Part shown: piece after piece, positions 18,788-26,935 of the stretch
Layout: each line of letters starts with the position of its first letter
Numbering within the stretch: position 1 is the stretch's first letter
Assembly (NCBI GenBank): GCA_903929765.1
Contig: CAIYVX010000013.1
Coordinates: 62,001-126,000 of the forward strand
Direction of reading: 5' to 3'
DNA length: 64,000 bases
DNA from: an uncultured Planctomycetia bacterium
Lineage (GTDB): Bacteria; Planctomycetota; Phycisphaerae; FEN-1346; JAACEH01
Notes under the pieces: model-generated
The model's input: only the letters and a program-made list of their open reading frames with translations
Told to the model about the DNA's origin: nothing
Databases searched by the model: none
Translations under genes and position numbers: made by a program

Positions 18788-19621
18788 TTAGTTCAAGGCC
18801 ACGGCGAGGTGTTCGTCCTGGGCGGCGACGGAGAGGGCGGGGGCGGCGGAGCCGAGGGGGGCGAGGACGCGGGCGAGTTCGGCCAGGGCCAGGGCGGGGG
18901 CGTTGCATTCCTGGCTGAGGTGGGCCAGGACGAGGTGGCGAAGCGACCCCGGCGGACGGTCGGCCAGGACCTGGGCGACGACGGCGGCGGTCTGGAGGTT
19001 CGAGAGGTGGCCCAGGTCGCCGGAGATGCGGTCGATGAGGCTCGCCGGGCGGCCGCTGGCGGCTAGAAGTTGCGGGTCGTGGTTAGATTCGAGGACGAGG
19101 ACGTCGGTCGCGGAAAAAATGCGGCAGACTTCGGGCGGGACGTGGCCGAGGTCGGTGGCGGCGGCGATGCGGAGCGGGGCGGCGCCGTTGCCCGAGCCGA
19201 GTGTGAGGTGAAAGCCGAGGGTCAGGCCTTCGGCGTCGTGGGGGAGTTCAAAGGGGCGGACGTCGATGCCGTCGATGTGCAGGCCGCGCGGCGAGAGCGG
19301 GCGAACGAGGCCGGCGCGGTCGAGGCGGGCGAAGATGGTGCGAAAGCGGCGGCGCAGGACGGCGAGATTTTCGGCGGCGGAGACGAGCGGAACCTGGTTG
19401 TAGTGGCAGAACTTGAGCGAGGAGTCGGCGACGTGGTCGGAGTGGGTGTGGGTGACGAGCAGGGCGGTGATATCGGCGGGGTCTATTGTTTGGGCGGCGA
19501 GGTCGGCGGCGAGGCGGCGCTGGGAGAAGCCCATGTCGATGAGGATTCTGGCGCGGGAATTGGCGACAAGGAGGCTGTTGCCGCGACTGCCGGAACCGAG
19601 AATGACGAGACGGCAAGACAC
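18788..19621 (-). CDS. MBL-fold metallo-hydrolase (YycJ/WalJ-like)
   Basis: ILGSGSRGNSLLV, THTHSDHV motif; GTG start at 19621 inferred. Confidence 0.85.
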   Translation of the reverse strand: MSCRLVILGSGSRGNSLLVANSRARILIDMGFSQRRLAADLAAQTIDPADITALLVTHTHSDHVADSSLKFCHYNQVPLVSAAENLAVLRRRFRTIFARLDRAGLVRPLSPRGLHIDGIDVRPFELPHDAEGLTLGFHLTLGSGNGAAPLRIAAATDLGHVPPEVCRIFSATDVLVLESNHDPQLLAASGRPASLIDRISGDLGHLSNLQTAAVVAQVLADRPPGSLRHLVLAHLSQECNAPALALAELARVLAPLGSAAPALSVAAQDEHLAVALN

Positions 19622-19788
19622 GGGGAGATTATACGGGACTGCGGTGGGGGAAGCAAGTTGGCGGGCGGTGGGGAAAGATGGACAGCCGAGCGCGGGCGTT
19701 CCACATAGAACCTTGCGGAATTGCGACGGCATGACATAATGCGGAGGCGCGGGGCATGAGGCTAAGCGGGTACGAGGGCTGGAAGACA

Positions 19789-20598
19789 ATGGCAAAAGCG
19801 AATGGCGAGTTTCCCGAACTTAATGCCGAGAACATCCGCATCTGGAATACTAACGCCGAGTGGTGGGATGACCGCATCGGGGATGGGAATGATTTTCAAA
19901 TCATTCTGATCGAGCCGGCCGTCCACCGACTGCTGGACGCCCAGCGCGGCGAGATGATCCTGGATGTCGCCTGCGGGGCCGGGAGGTTCTCACGGCAACT
20001 GGCCGAGCGCGGAGCCAGGGTCGTGGCGGTGGATCATAGCGAACGATTCATCGAGCGGTCGCGGCGGCGGACCAGCCCGGGGGCCGGGATTGACTACCGG
20101 GTGGTCGATGCCACGGACGGGGCGGCGCTGGCGGTACTGGGCGAGGGACGATTCGACAAGGCCGTGTCAAACATGGCTTTGCAGGACATGCCGCGGATTG
20201 AGCCGCTGATGTTGGCCCTGTTCCGGTTGCTCAAGCCCGGCGGCAGGTTCGTGTTCTCGATCATCCACCCAGCGTTCCAGGCGACGGAGAGCGTGCGTTT
20301 TGCCGAGTGCTACGATGACGAGGCCGGCCGCATGGCGCACCGCACCGGGATGAAGATCAGCCAATACCTGACGCCGCGAGCGCGGAAAGGCGAGGGCATT
20401 GTCGGTCAACCGGAGGCGCAGTATTACTTTCATCGGCCACTACGGGTGCTGCTGGGGGCCGCCTTCGAGGCGGGCTTCGTGATGAACGGCGTGGAAGAAC
20501 CGGCGTTTCCGCCGGAAGGGGCCGCGCCCGGGCGGCTGCGCTGGGACGACATGCCGGAGATTCCGCCGGTGCTGGTAGTGCGGTTGCTCAGGCCTTGA
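19789..20598 (+). CDS. Class I SAM-dependent methyltransferase
   Basis: ILDVACGAGRFSRQLAERGARVVAVD. Confidence 0.9.
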   Translation: MAKANGEFPELNAENIRIWNTNAEWWDDRIGDGNDFQIILIEPAVHRLLDAQRGEMILDVACGAGRFSRQLAERGARVVAVDHSERFIERSRRRTSPGAGIDYRVVDATDGAALAVLGEGRFDKAVSNMALQDMPRIEPLMLALFRLLKPGGRFVFSIIHPAFQATESVRFAECYDDEAGRMAHRTGMKISQYLTPRARKGEGIVGQPEAQYYFHRPLRVLLGAAFEAGFVMNGVEEPAFPPEGAAPGRLRWDDMPEIPPVLVVRLLRP

Positions 20599-20606
20599 GT
20601 GATAAT

Positions 20607-21476
20607 CTATTGGCGTTTTCGGCGGAGGGCGAGGGCGGCGAGGCCGAGGCCGAGGAGCGAGAGGGTGGCGGGTTCGGGGACGTCGGGGCCTTCGGCGAAG
20701 GCGGTGGCCAGGAGGACGTCCTGTCCGCCGAAGGTGAAGTCGCTGGCGAAATGGAGGGCGGTCTGGCCGTCGACGTCCATGGTGTTGAGGACGGCGCTGA
20801 AGAAGCCGCTGGTGGGAGCATTGGGGTCCTGATAGTAAATCGTATACTGGCCGTTGTCGCAGGTGATGTTGGCCAGATTGATGGCGTGACCGGCGCCGGT
20901 CGTGATGTCGTCGCCATTTCTGGTGTATTCGTAGATGCTGAGTTCGACGTAGTCGTTGGCGTTGGCCGCGGCGCTCAAGAAACCGACGGTGGGGAAAAGG
21001 TTCTGGAGGTTATTGCCGAAGGTCAAGGAGGCGGAGGTTTCGTCGTTAAGAGACAGGGGGGCCTGGCCGGAATAAGCGGTGCGTCCGGGGGCGAAGGCTT
21101 CGGTCCAGGCGACCATGCCCTGCCAGAAGTCTCCGAAGGTCTTGCCGTCCTGAGTGGCGATGGAGTAGTAGCCGGGGTTGAAAGTGTTGTTGGGGGCGGT
21201 CCAGCCGTCGACGGCCCAGGCCTCCATGGCGGCCTTCTGGGACGAGAGATTGCCGGTGGGCAGGGCCGTGCCGCCGTAGACCGAGGGAAAAGCGTTCTGA
21301 AGATAAACCATGCCGTTGATAAAGGAGGCGGCGACGCAAATGCCGCCGGCGCCCGGGCCGGTGTAACATTCGTTGCTGACGGTGCCGAACTGATAATCGC
21401 AGGGCGCAGCCTGGGCGAGTTGGGCCGGGGCCAGGGCGAGCAGGAACAGGGCGGCGGAAAGAGGACGGAGGCGCAT
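20607..21476 (-). CDS. PEP-CTERM sorting domain protein
   Basis: Signal peptide; C-terminal VPEPATLSLLGLGLAALALRRKRQ. Confidence 0.9.
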   Translation of the reverse strand: MRLRPLSAALFLLALAPAQLAQAAPCDYQFGTVSNECYTGPGAGGICVAASFINGMVYLQNAFPSVYGGTALPTGNLSSQKAAMEAWAVDGWTAPNNTFNPGYYSIATQDGKTFGDFWQGMVAWTEAFAPGRTAYSGQAPLSLNDETSASLTFGNNLQNLFPTVGFLSAAANANDYVELSIYEYTRNGDDITTGAGHAINLANITCDNGQYTIYYQDPNAPTSGFFSAVLNTMDVDGQTALHFASDFTFGGQDVLLATAFAEGPDVPEPATLSLLGLGLAALALRRKRQ

Positions 21477-21504
21477 TTGTTCTCCTGATCCTCCCCCGTG
21501 ATAT

Positions 21505-21634
21505 CAAAAAAAAACGGGGACGGCGACCGCCGCGTCAGACATCAACGCCGGCAATCACCGTCCCCGGACACAATACTTCGTGCAAGCCCCTGAACTCCGA
21601 GATTAAATGTACTTCACAAATTGCCGAGAGGCAA
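21505..21634 (-). promoter_or_regulatory. Promoter (TTGCCT-N17-TACATT) and terminator-like leader hairpin with T9 run, upstream of PEP-CTERM gene 1
   Basis: CCGGGGACGGTGA...GTCGCCGTCCCCGTTTTTTTTT located about 28 nt before the ATG; conserved in the second copy. Confidence 0.65.
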
Positions 21635-21755
21635 GTCGAAATCAGGTTTATTCGAAATTTCGAGCGGTTCTCCGCCGCTCTCTTGACCCTTGCGAGCCAT
21701 CTTCTCCCGCCCTTCGACGAAGCTCAGGGTAAAAGGTAGAGGGATGAAGAGACGG

Positions 21756-22661
21756 CTATTTGTGTTTGCGGCGGAGGGCGAGAGCGGCGAGGCCGAGAGT
21801 GAGGAGCGAGAGGGTGGCGGGTTCGGGGACGGGGGTTTCGACGATGGCGCCGGCGAGGTAGACGTTCTGGCCCTGGTAGGTGGCGCCGGCGGGGGCGACG
21901 AAGTTGAGGGCGGTTTGGCCGTCGATGGTCATGGTGCCCAGGACGGCGCTGAAGAAGCCGCCGTTGGGATTGTTGGGGTCGAAGAAGGACATGGTATACA
22001 GGCCGTTGGCGCAGGTAAGGTTGACCAGATCGATGGCGTGGCCGGAGTGTTCCACGAGTACTCCGTCGTTATAGCCGTATTGATAGATGCCCATTTCGAT
22101 GAAGGCGTTGGCCGCGACGGCGGCGCTGAGGAACGTGGTGGTGGGGAAGAGGTCCTGGACGTTGCCGTTGTCGACCCAGGAGGCGGAACTTTCGCCGCCG
22201 CGGGTTAAGCCGGCCTGGGCGGAGTAGGCGGTCCGTCCGGGGGCGAAGGCTTCGGTCCAGGCGACGGCGTTCTGCCACCAGTCGCCGAAGTTGTTGCCGT
22301 CCGGGATGCACGTGGTGTAGTAGCCCTGGTGGAAAGTGCCTCCGGGAGGGGTCCAGCCGTCAACGGCCCAGGCTTCCATGGCGGTCCGCTGGGACGAGAG
22401 ATTGCCGGTGGGCAGGGCCGTGCCGCCGTAGAGCGAGGGAAAGGCGTGCTGGAGGTAAACGCAGCCGTCGATAAAGGAAGCGGCGACGCAAATGCCGCCG
22501 GCCCCCGGGCCTTTGTAACTTTCGTTGCCGACGGTGCCGAACTGATAATCGCAGGGCGCAGCCTGGGCGAACTGGGCCAGGGCCAGGGCGAGCAGGAACA
22601 GGGCGGCGGATAAGAGGACGGAGGCGCATTTTGTTCTCCCGGTCCTTCCCCGTGGCGTCAA
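21756..22661 (-). CDS. PEP-CTERM paralog; conserved ATG at 22629 is out of frame (+1 nt)
   Basis: Closely related to 20607-21476; C-terminal VPEPATLSLLTLGLAALALRRKHK. Confidence 0.75.
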   Translation of the reverse strand: MTPRGRTGRTKCASVLLSAALFLLALALAQFAQAAPCDYQFGTVGNESYKGPGAGGICVAASFIDGCVYLQHAFPSLYGGTALPTGNLSSQRTAMEAWAVDGWTPPGGTFHQGYYTTCIPDGNNFGDWWQNAVAWTEAFAPGRTAYSAQAGLTRGGESSASWVDNGNVQDLFPTTTFLSAAVAANAFIEMGIYQYGYNDGVLVEHSGHAIDLVNLTCANGLYTMSFFDPNNPNGGFFSAVLGTMTIDGQTALNFVAPAGATYQGQNVYLAGAIVETPVPEPATLSLLTLGLAALALRRKHK

Positions 22662-22786
22662 AAAAAACGGGGACGGCGACCGCCGCGTCGGACATCAACG
22701 CCGGCCGTCACCGTCCCCGGACACAATACGTCGTGCAAGCCCCTGAACTCTGAGGAAAATGTACTTCATAAAATGGGGAGAAGCAA
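22660..22786 (-). promoter_or_regulatory. Second copy of promoter (TTGCTT-N17-TACATT) and terminator-like leader hairpin
   Basis: Aligned to 21505-21634. Confidence 0.6.
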
Positions 22787-22992
22787 GGCGAAATCCAAAA
22801 TATTATTATCGGGACGAAATCAATGTTGGTTTTGGCGTGGTGGCGAGGATTCCTCTTTGTTGTGTCCAGAGTTTAACGCTGGAGGCGGAGCGGATAAAAG
22901 GAAATTGTGCGTGGGCAGGGGCGTTGGTGTATAATAGTCGGTATAATGGCAGGCAGGGAGCGTTCTCAACAGGCGTTCAGGAGGAACGGACG

Positions 22993-24285
22993 ATGAAACG
23001 GCAGATCTGGCGGCTGGCGGTCGGGGCGGCGCTGGTGGCGGCGTGGTCGGCGGCGGCCTCGGGCGACATCATTTACCTGAGCGGCGGTACCACGGTCGAA
23101 GGCGAACTGGTGCAAAACCGGGGCACGGAGATCGTGGTCAAGATCGGCAGTGGTCCCGGGACGATGACGATTCCGGCGGCGCAGGTGGAAAAGATTGTGG
23201 CGGCGCCGAGTCCGCTGGAACAGTACCGGACGAAAGCGGCGGCGGTGGAGCAGACGGCGGCGGCGCACGTGGAGTTGGCCAAGTGGTGCGCATCGAAGCA
23301 TCTGACAACCGAGACGCAGGCGGAATACGAGCGGGCGCTGGCGCTGGACGGGGAGAACGGGGCGGCGCGGGCGGCGCTGGGATTTGTGAAGCGCGACGGC
23401 GTGTGGCTGACGCGGCAGTCGGCGGCGAAGGCGCCGGAAGGCCAGCCGGTGCGCGATGAGAAGTTCGTGGCGCGGCAGAAGGATTGGCAGAAGAAATTCG
23501 AAAAACTGGACCGCGAGGCGCTGTCGGGTTGGTTTATGGACGATGCGGCGCAGGCGGCGCGGAAGGAGATTGCGGCGATACGTGATCCGGCGGCGGTGGG
23601 ACCGCTGGCGACGGTGTTTCTGGATCAGAAGGACGTGAACAAGCGGGTGATGGCGGCGGAGGCGTTGGGGACGATCGGTGGGGACGAGGCGGGGCTGGAC
23701 CTGTATAAGGTCTGGCTGCACGACGATGACCACGACGTGCTGGCGGCAGCGAGAAAAGCGCTGGCGGGGATGCAGAGTACGAAATTGTCGGCGGCGATGA
23801 AGGCGGCGCTGAGCGGGTCGGACGGGCAGGCGCTGGTTCGGACGGCGGAGTTGCTGGCGGACGCGGGTCCGTCGGCGAGCGGCACGTCGGATTCGGTGCT
23901 GCGACTGATCAATTCGCTGGTGACGCAGGAGACGCGGACGATCCGTCATGAGACGACACAGTCGCAACGGTCGTGGATCATGGACGGGACGCAGCAGGCG
24001 TACGTGTCGAGTCTGACGCCGGTGGTGGCCCAGGGGGCGGTGGGGTTTGCCCCGACGATTGGGGTGCTCCAGACGGGGTCGGTGCTGGACGTCAAGGCGA
24101 CGGTGGAGCCGTGGAACGAACATGTGACGCAGACGGTGCCGCACCCGGAAGTGCTGGATTCGCTGCGGCGGCTGACGGGGCAGGATTTCTCGTACGACAT
24201 CGGGGCGTGGCGGACGTGGTATTGGGCACATGTGGCGCAGCAGGCGGCGAAGGCGGCGCCGAGCGACGGTACTGGTGGAAATTAA
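22993..24285 (+). CDS. Secreted hypothetical protein with HEAT-like repeats
   Basis: Signal peptide; GDIIYLSGGTTVEGELVQNRGTEIVVKIG; HEAT-like segments. Confidence 0.6.
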   Translation: MKRQIWRLAVGAALVAAWSAAASGDIIYLSGGTTVEGELVQNRGTEIVVKIGSGPGTMTIPAAQVEKIVAAPSPLEQYRTKAAAVEQTAAAHVELAKWCASKHLTTETQAEYERALALDGENGAARAALGFVKRDGVWLTRQSAAKAPEGQPVRDEKFVARQKDWQKKFEKLDREALSGWFMDDAAQAARKEIAAIRDPAAVGPLATVFLDQKDVNKRVMAAEALGTIGGDEAGLDLYKVWLHDDDHDVLAAARKALAGMQSTKLSAAMKAALSGSDGQALVRTAELLADAGPSASGTSDSVLRLINSLVTQETRTIRHETTQSQRSWIMDGTQQAYVSSLTPVVAQGAVGFAPTIGVLQTGSVLDVKATVEPWNEHVTQTVPHPEVLDSLRRLTGQDFSYDIGAWRTWYWAHVAQQAAKAAPSDGTGGN

Positions 24286-24395
24286 AAATTTAAAATTAAA
24301 ACTGCAAAATTGAAAAGCAAAAATAGAAAAGACAGAGAAGTCTGGGGCGGGTGCTTCGGCATCCGCCCGATTTTTTTGGCCATCTTGAACGACGG

Positions 24396-24452
24396 CACAG
24401 GGGCAAGATGCCCCTGCGACTCACGGGCGGGACGCCCGTGCCACGGGGAAAC
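24396..24452. repeat. Two adjacent hairpins GGGGCAAGATGCCCC and ACGGGCGGGACGCCCGTGCCAC (family C)
   Basis: Inverted repeats; same pair at 31701-31751. Confidence 0.7.
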
Positions 24453-24458
24453 GGCGCC

Positions 24459-25928
24459 CTACTCGAAGAACCGCAGGAGCAGGTCGGCGATGAGTTTGTG
24501 GCCGCGCGGGCCGGGATGGTTGATGCAGTTGTGGAGCTGGCTTTCGGGCGGGAGGCCGCGCGTGGCCTGGTTCTGCCATTCGGTGTAGACGTCGGCGAAA
24601 CCGGCTTTCTCGGCGTTGGCGACGTCGAGCATGGCTTGGCGATAGTCGGGGACGCGGCGGGCGATCTGGCCCTTTTGGGCCAGCGGGTTCGGGGGATAGG
24701 GGAAAATGAGGATCACGGCAGCGCCGGCGGCGCGGGCTTGGCGGACCATGGCGGTGAGGTTGGTCTTGTAGTTCTCGACGGAGACGTTAGGCTTGCCGCC
24801 CAGAGGACCGCCGGCGTCGTTGAGTGCGAATTCGATGAAGACGAGGTCGGGGTTGGCGGGCAGGACTGATGTGTTCAAGGTGATCAGACCATATTTGGTG
24901 GTGGTGCTGCCCTGGAAACCGGTCAGTGGGGTGATCGCGGCTTTGGGGAACTGCTTGCGCAGGGCGACGATGAGGCGGCTGGGGAAGCCGAGATTTTTGT
25001 CGGTCCAGAGGTCGGTCCACCATTCGCCGGCCTCGGCGCCGACGGAGAGGCTGTCACCGAGGAAGGCGATTTTGACGGCTTCGCCGGCGGCGAGTTTCTT
25101 TTTGAGGGCGGCGACGGCGTCGGGGTTGACGGGGGCGACGGGCGGGGCGGGGTGAATGGGGTAGACGTCGGCCTGGAAAACGGGCGGTGCGGTCGGGCCG
25201 GTGGCAGAAGAGCCGGTATCGACTGGCGAGTGCAGGAGCGGGACGTAACGCCAGGGGGTGAGGTAGACGCCGGCGACTGGTGCGCAGCCTGGGTCGGGGT
25301 CGGGGAGATCGGGGCAGACGAGGACGGACTGGCCCGGCTTGAGGGTGACTTTTCCGGCGGCGTCGACCTGGGCGAGGTCAAGGCGTTGGAGGATGTATTC
25401 ATAGGAGACGCGGACTTCGGCTTTGCCAAGCTCGCCGAGACGGCCGCCGAGGCTGGCGATCTGGCCCCATTCGGGGTTGTACTTGTAATCAACGTTCTTA
25501 AGGAAGGTTTTCGCACCGTTGCTGGAGGCGACCGTGACCGACTGCGGAATGAACTGCCAGAAGAGTCCGCCGAGGATAAGTGTGCCGGCTTCGTCTTTGT
25601 GCGGAGAGAGGTCGATCGTGCAGATCGGATCATTCCCGGAACCTTGATGCGGCCAGGGCGTCCAGGGTTCGAACCAGTCGGCGTAGTTGGTCGCGGGAAC
25701 TTGTGCGGTGAGGGCGTCGGAGCGGCGCTCGGGCGGGTTGACGGGGAGTTTGGTTTCGGCGAAGCGGACGACGGCGCCGGAGGGGAGTGTGGCGGAGCCG
25801 GAAGGGATGGAGGCGGTAACGAAGTAGGGTCGAGCATTTGAGCCGGTGAACTGTGGAACAGGTGGAGAAGCAAAGGCGAGGGAGGCGGGGATAGCGAGGG
25901 AAAGAAGCAGGGCAGCAAGGGATTTCAT
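24459..25928 (-). CDS. Secreted SGNH/GDSL hydrolase
   Basis: IAFLGDSLSVGAEAGEWW block; signal peptide MKSLAALLLSLAIPASLAFA. Confidence 0.8.
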   Translation of the reverse strand: MKSLAALLLSLAIPASLAFASPPVPQFTGSNARPYFVTASIPSGSATLPSGAVVRFAETKLPVNPPERRSDALTAQVPATNYADWFEPWTPWPHQGSGNDPICTIDLSPHKDEAGTLILGGLFWQFIPQSVTVASSNGAKTFLKNVDYKYNPEWGQIASLGGRLGELGKAEVRVSYEYILQRLDLAQVDAAGKVTLKPGQSVLVCPDLPDPDPGCAPVAGVYLTPWRYVPLLHSPVDTGSSATGPTAPPVFQADVYPIHPAPPVAPVNPDAVAALKKKLAAGEAVKIAFLGDSLSVGAEAGEWWTDLWTDKNLGFPSRLIVALRKQFPKAAITPLTGFQGSTTTKYGLITLNTSVLPANPDLVFIEFALNDAGGPLGGKPNVSVENYKTNLTAMVRQARAAGAAVILIFPYPPNPLAQKGQIARRVPDYRQAMLDVANAEKAGFADVYTEWQNQATRGLPPESQLHNCINHPGPRGHKLIADLLLRFFE

Positions 25929-26017
25929 GGGGCGGACCTTTCTGTGGAAGAAAACAGCAACGGCAACGCCAAGCGGAACACGGCATTTTACCATGTTGGG
26001 CCAGGGCCCAACCTTCA

Positions 26018-26623
26018 TTAACTTGGACTATCACCGGGAGCGGCGCGTTTGCGATAGGGGCGTTTGGGCTTGCGCAGGGTGGCGATGAGTTGCTCCAGTT
26101 CGGCGGTGCGTTCCTTGACGCGGGCTTCGAGGTGGTCGCGGAGATCGCGGATTTCCAGTTCGGCGCGTTTGAGTGCGGAGATGTCGGTGAAGACGCCGGC
26201 AAACTGGCCCGGGGCGGGGGAATAAATGGTGCCCTCGAAGACGCGTTCGCCCAGGACGGAAGGTTTTGTGTAATGGACCGGGCGTCCGGTCCGGGCGACT
26301 TCGGCGAAGAGACGGAGCCATTTGGGGTTCTCGTCGGGGAGGACTTCGTTCCGCGTTTTGCCAAGGAGTTCGGCGCGGGTGAGACCGACGAGTCGCTCAA
26401 AGGCGGGGTTGAGTTCCAGGTAGCGGTAATCGCAGGGTTGGCCGCGGTCATCGCAAATGAGTTCGTGCGCGGCGAGGCCTTCGTCCATGGCCTCGGTGAG
26501 TCGGCGGTAGCGCAGGTCGGCGGCTTGGAGGTCCTGTTGAGCGGCGGCGAGGCGAAGTTCGAGATCGTCGAGGCGGCGCAACAATTCGCCCTCTCGACGG
26601 TTCGGCATCTCTTCAGTTGGCAT
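26018..26623 (-). CDS. PAS-domain protein lacking a kinase domain
   Basis: PAS fold sequence YRYLELNPAFERLVGLTRAELLGKTRNEVLP, then a coiled coil and basic tail. Confidence 0.75.
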   Translation of the reverse strand: MPTEEMPNRREGELLRRLDDLELRLAAAQQDLQAADLRYRRLTEAMDEGLAAHELICDDRGQPCDYRYLELNPAFERLVGLTRAELLGKTRNEVLPDENPKWLRLFAEVARTGRPVHYTKPSVLGERVFEGTIYSPAPGQFAGVFTDISALKRAELEIRDLRDHLEARVKERTAELEQLIATLRKPKRPYRKRAAPGDSPS

Positions 26624-26681
26624 GGCCGGCCTCGGTAAAGTGAGGCAATCTATGGTCAACCCTGACGGGTTTGGCAGTAAA

Positions 26682-26758
26682 TGGTGGGCGATAATGGGCT
26701 CGAACCATCGACCTCCTGCTTGTCGAGCAGGCGCTCTAACCAACTGAGCTAATCGCCC
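26682..26758 (-). tRNA. tRNA-Val (anticodon GAC), CCA encoded
   Basis: Cloverleaf GGGCGAT-TA-GCTCAGTTGGTTAGAGC-G-CCTGC TCGACAA GCAGG-AGGTC-GATGG TTCGAGC CCATT-ATCGCCC-A-CCA. Confidence 0.9.
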
Positions 26759-26883
26759 TACGGAAGGGTGATAATAGGGTTTTTTGAGGGAAAGTCAAGG
26801 GCTAACAGCAGTCCTCAGACTTCAGTCCTCAGTCTTCAGGCGCAGCAGAAACAGAAAAAGGAGAAACAGAAGAAGAAAAAACA

Positions 26884-26910
26884 GCATCCCCCAGCAGTGC
26901 TGGGGGCTTA
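26884..26910. repeat. Hairpin CATCCCCCAGCAGTGCTGGGGGCT (family G)
   Basis: Second copy at 63890-63912. Confidence 0.65.
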
Positions 26911-26935
26911 ATAAGCAACAAAAACAAAGAGGGGC

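Noticed and set aside
24286-24345. A-rich stretch as an AT-rich promoter island
   Set aside because: Looks like the general A/purine-rich post-stop spacer seen after several plus-strand genes; no clear promoter pair
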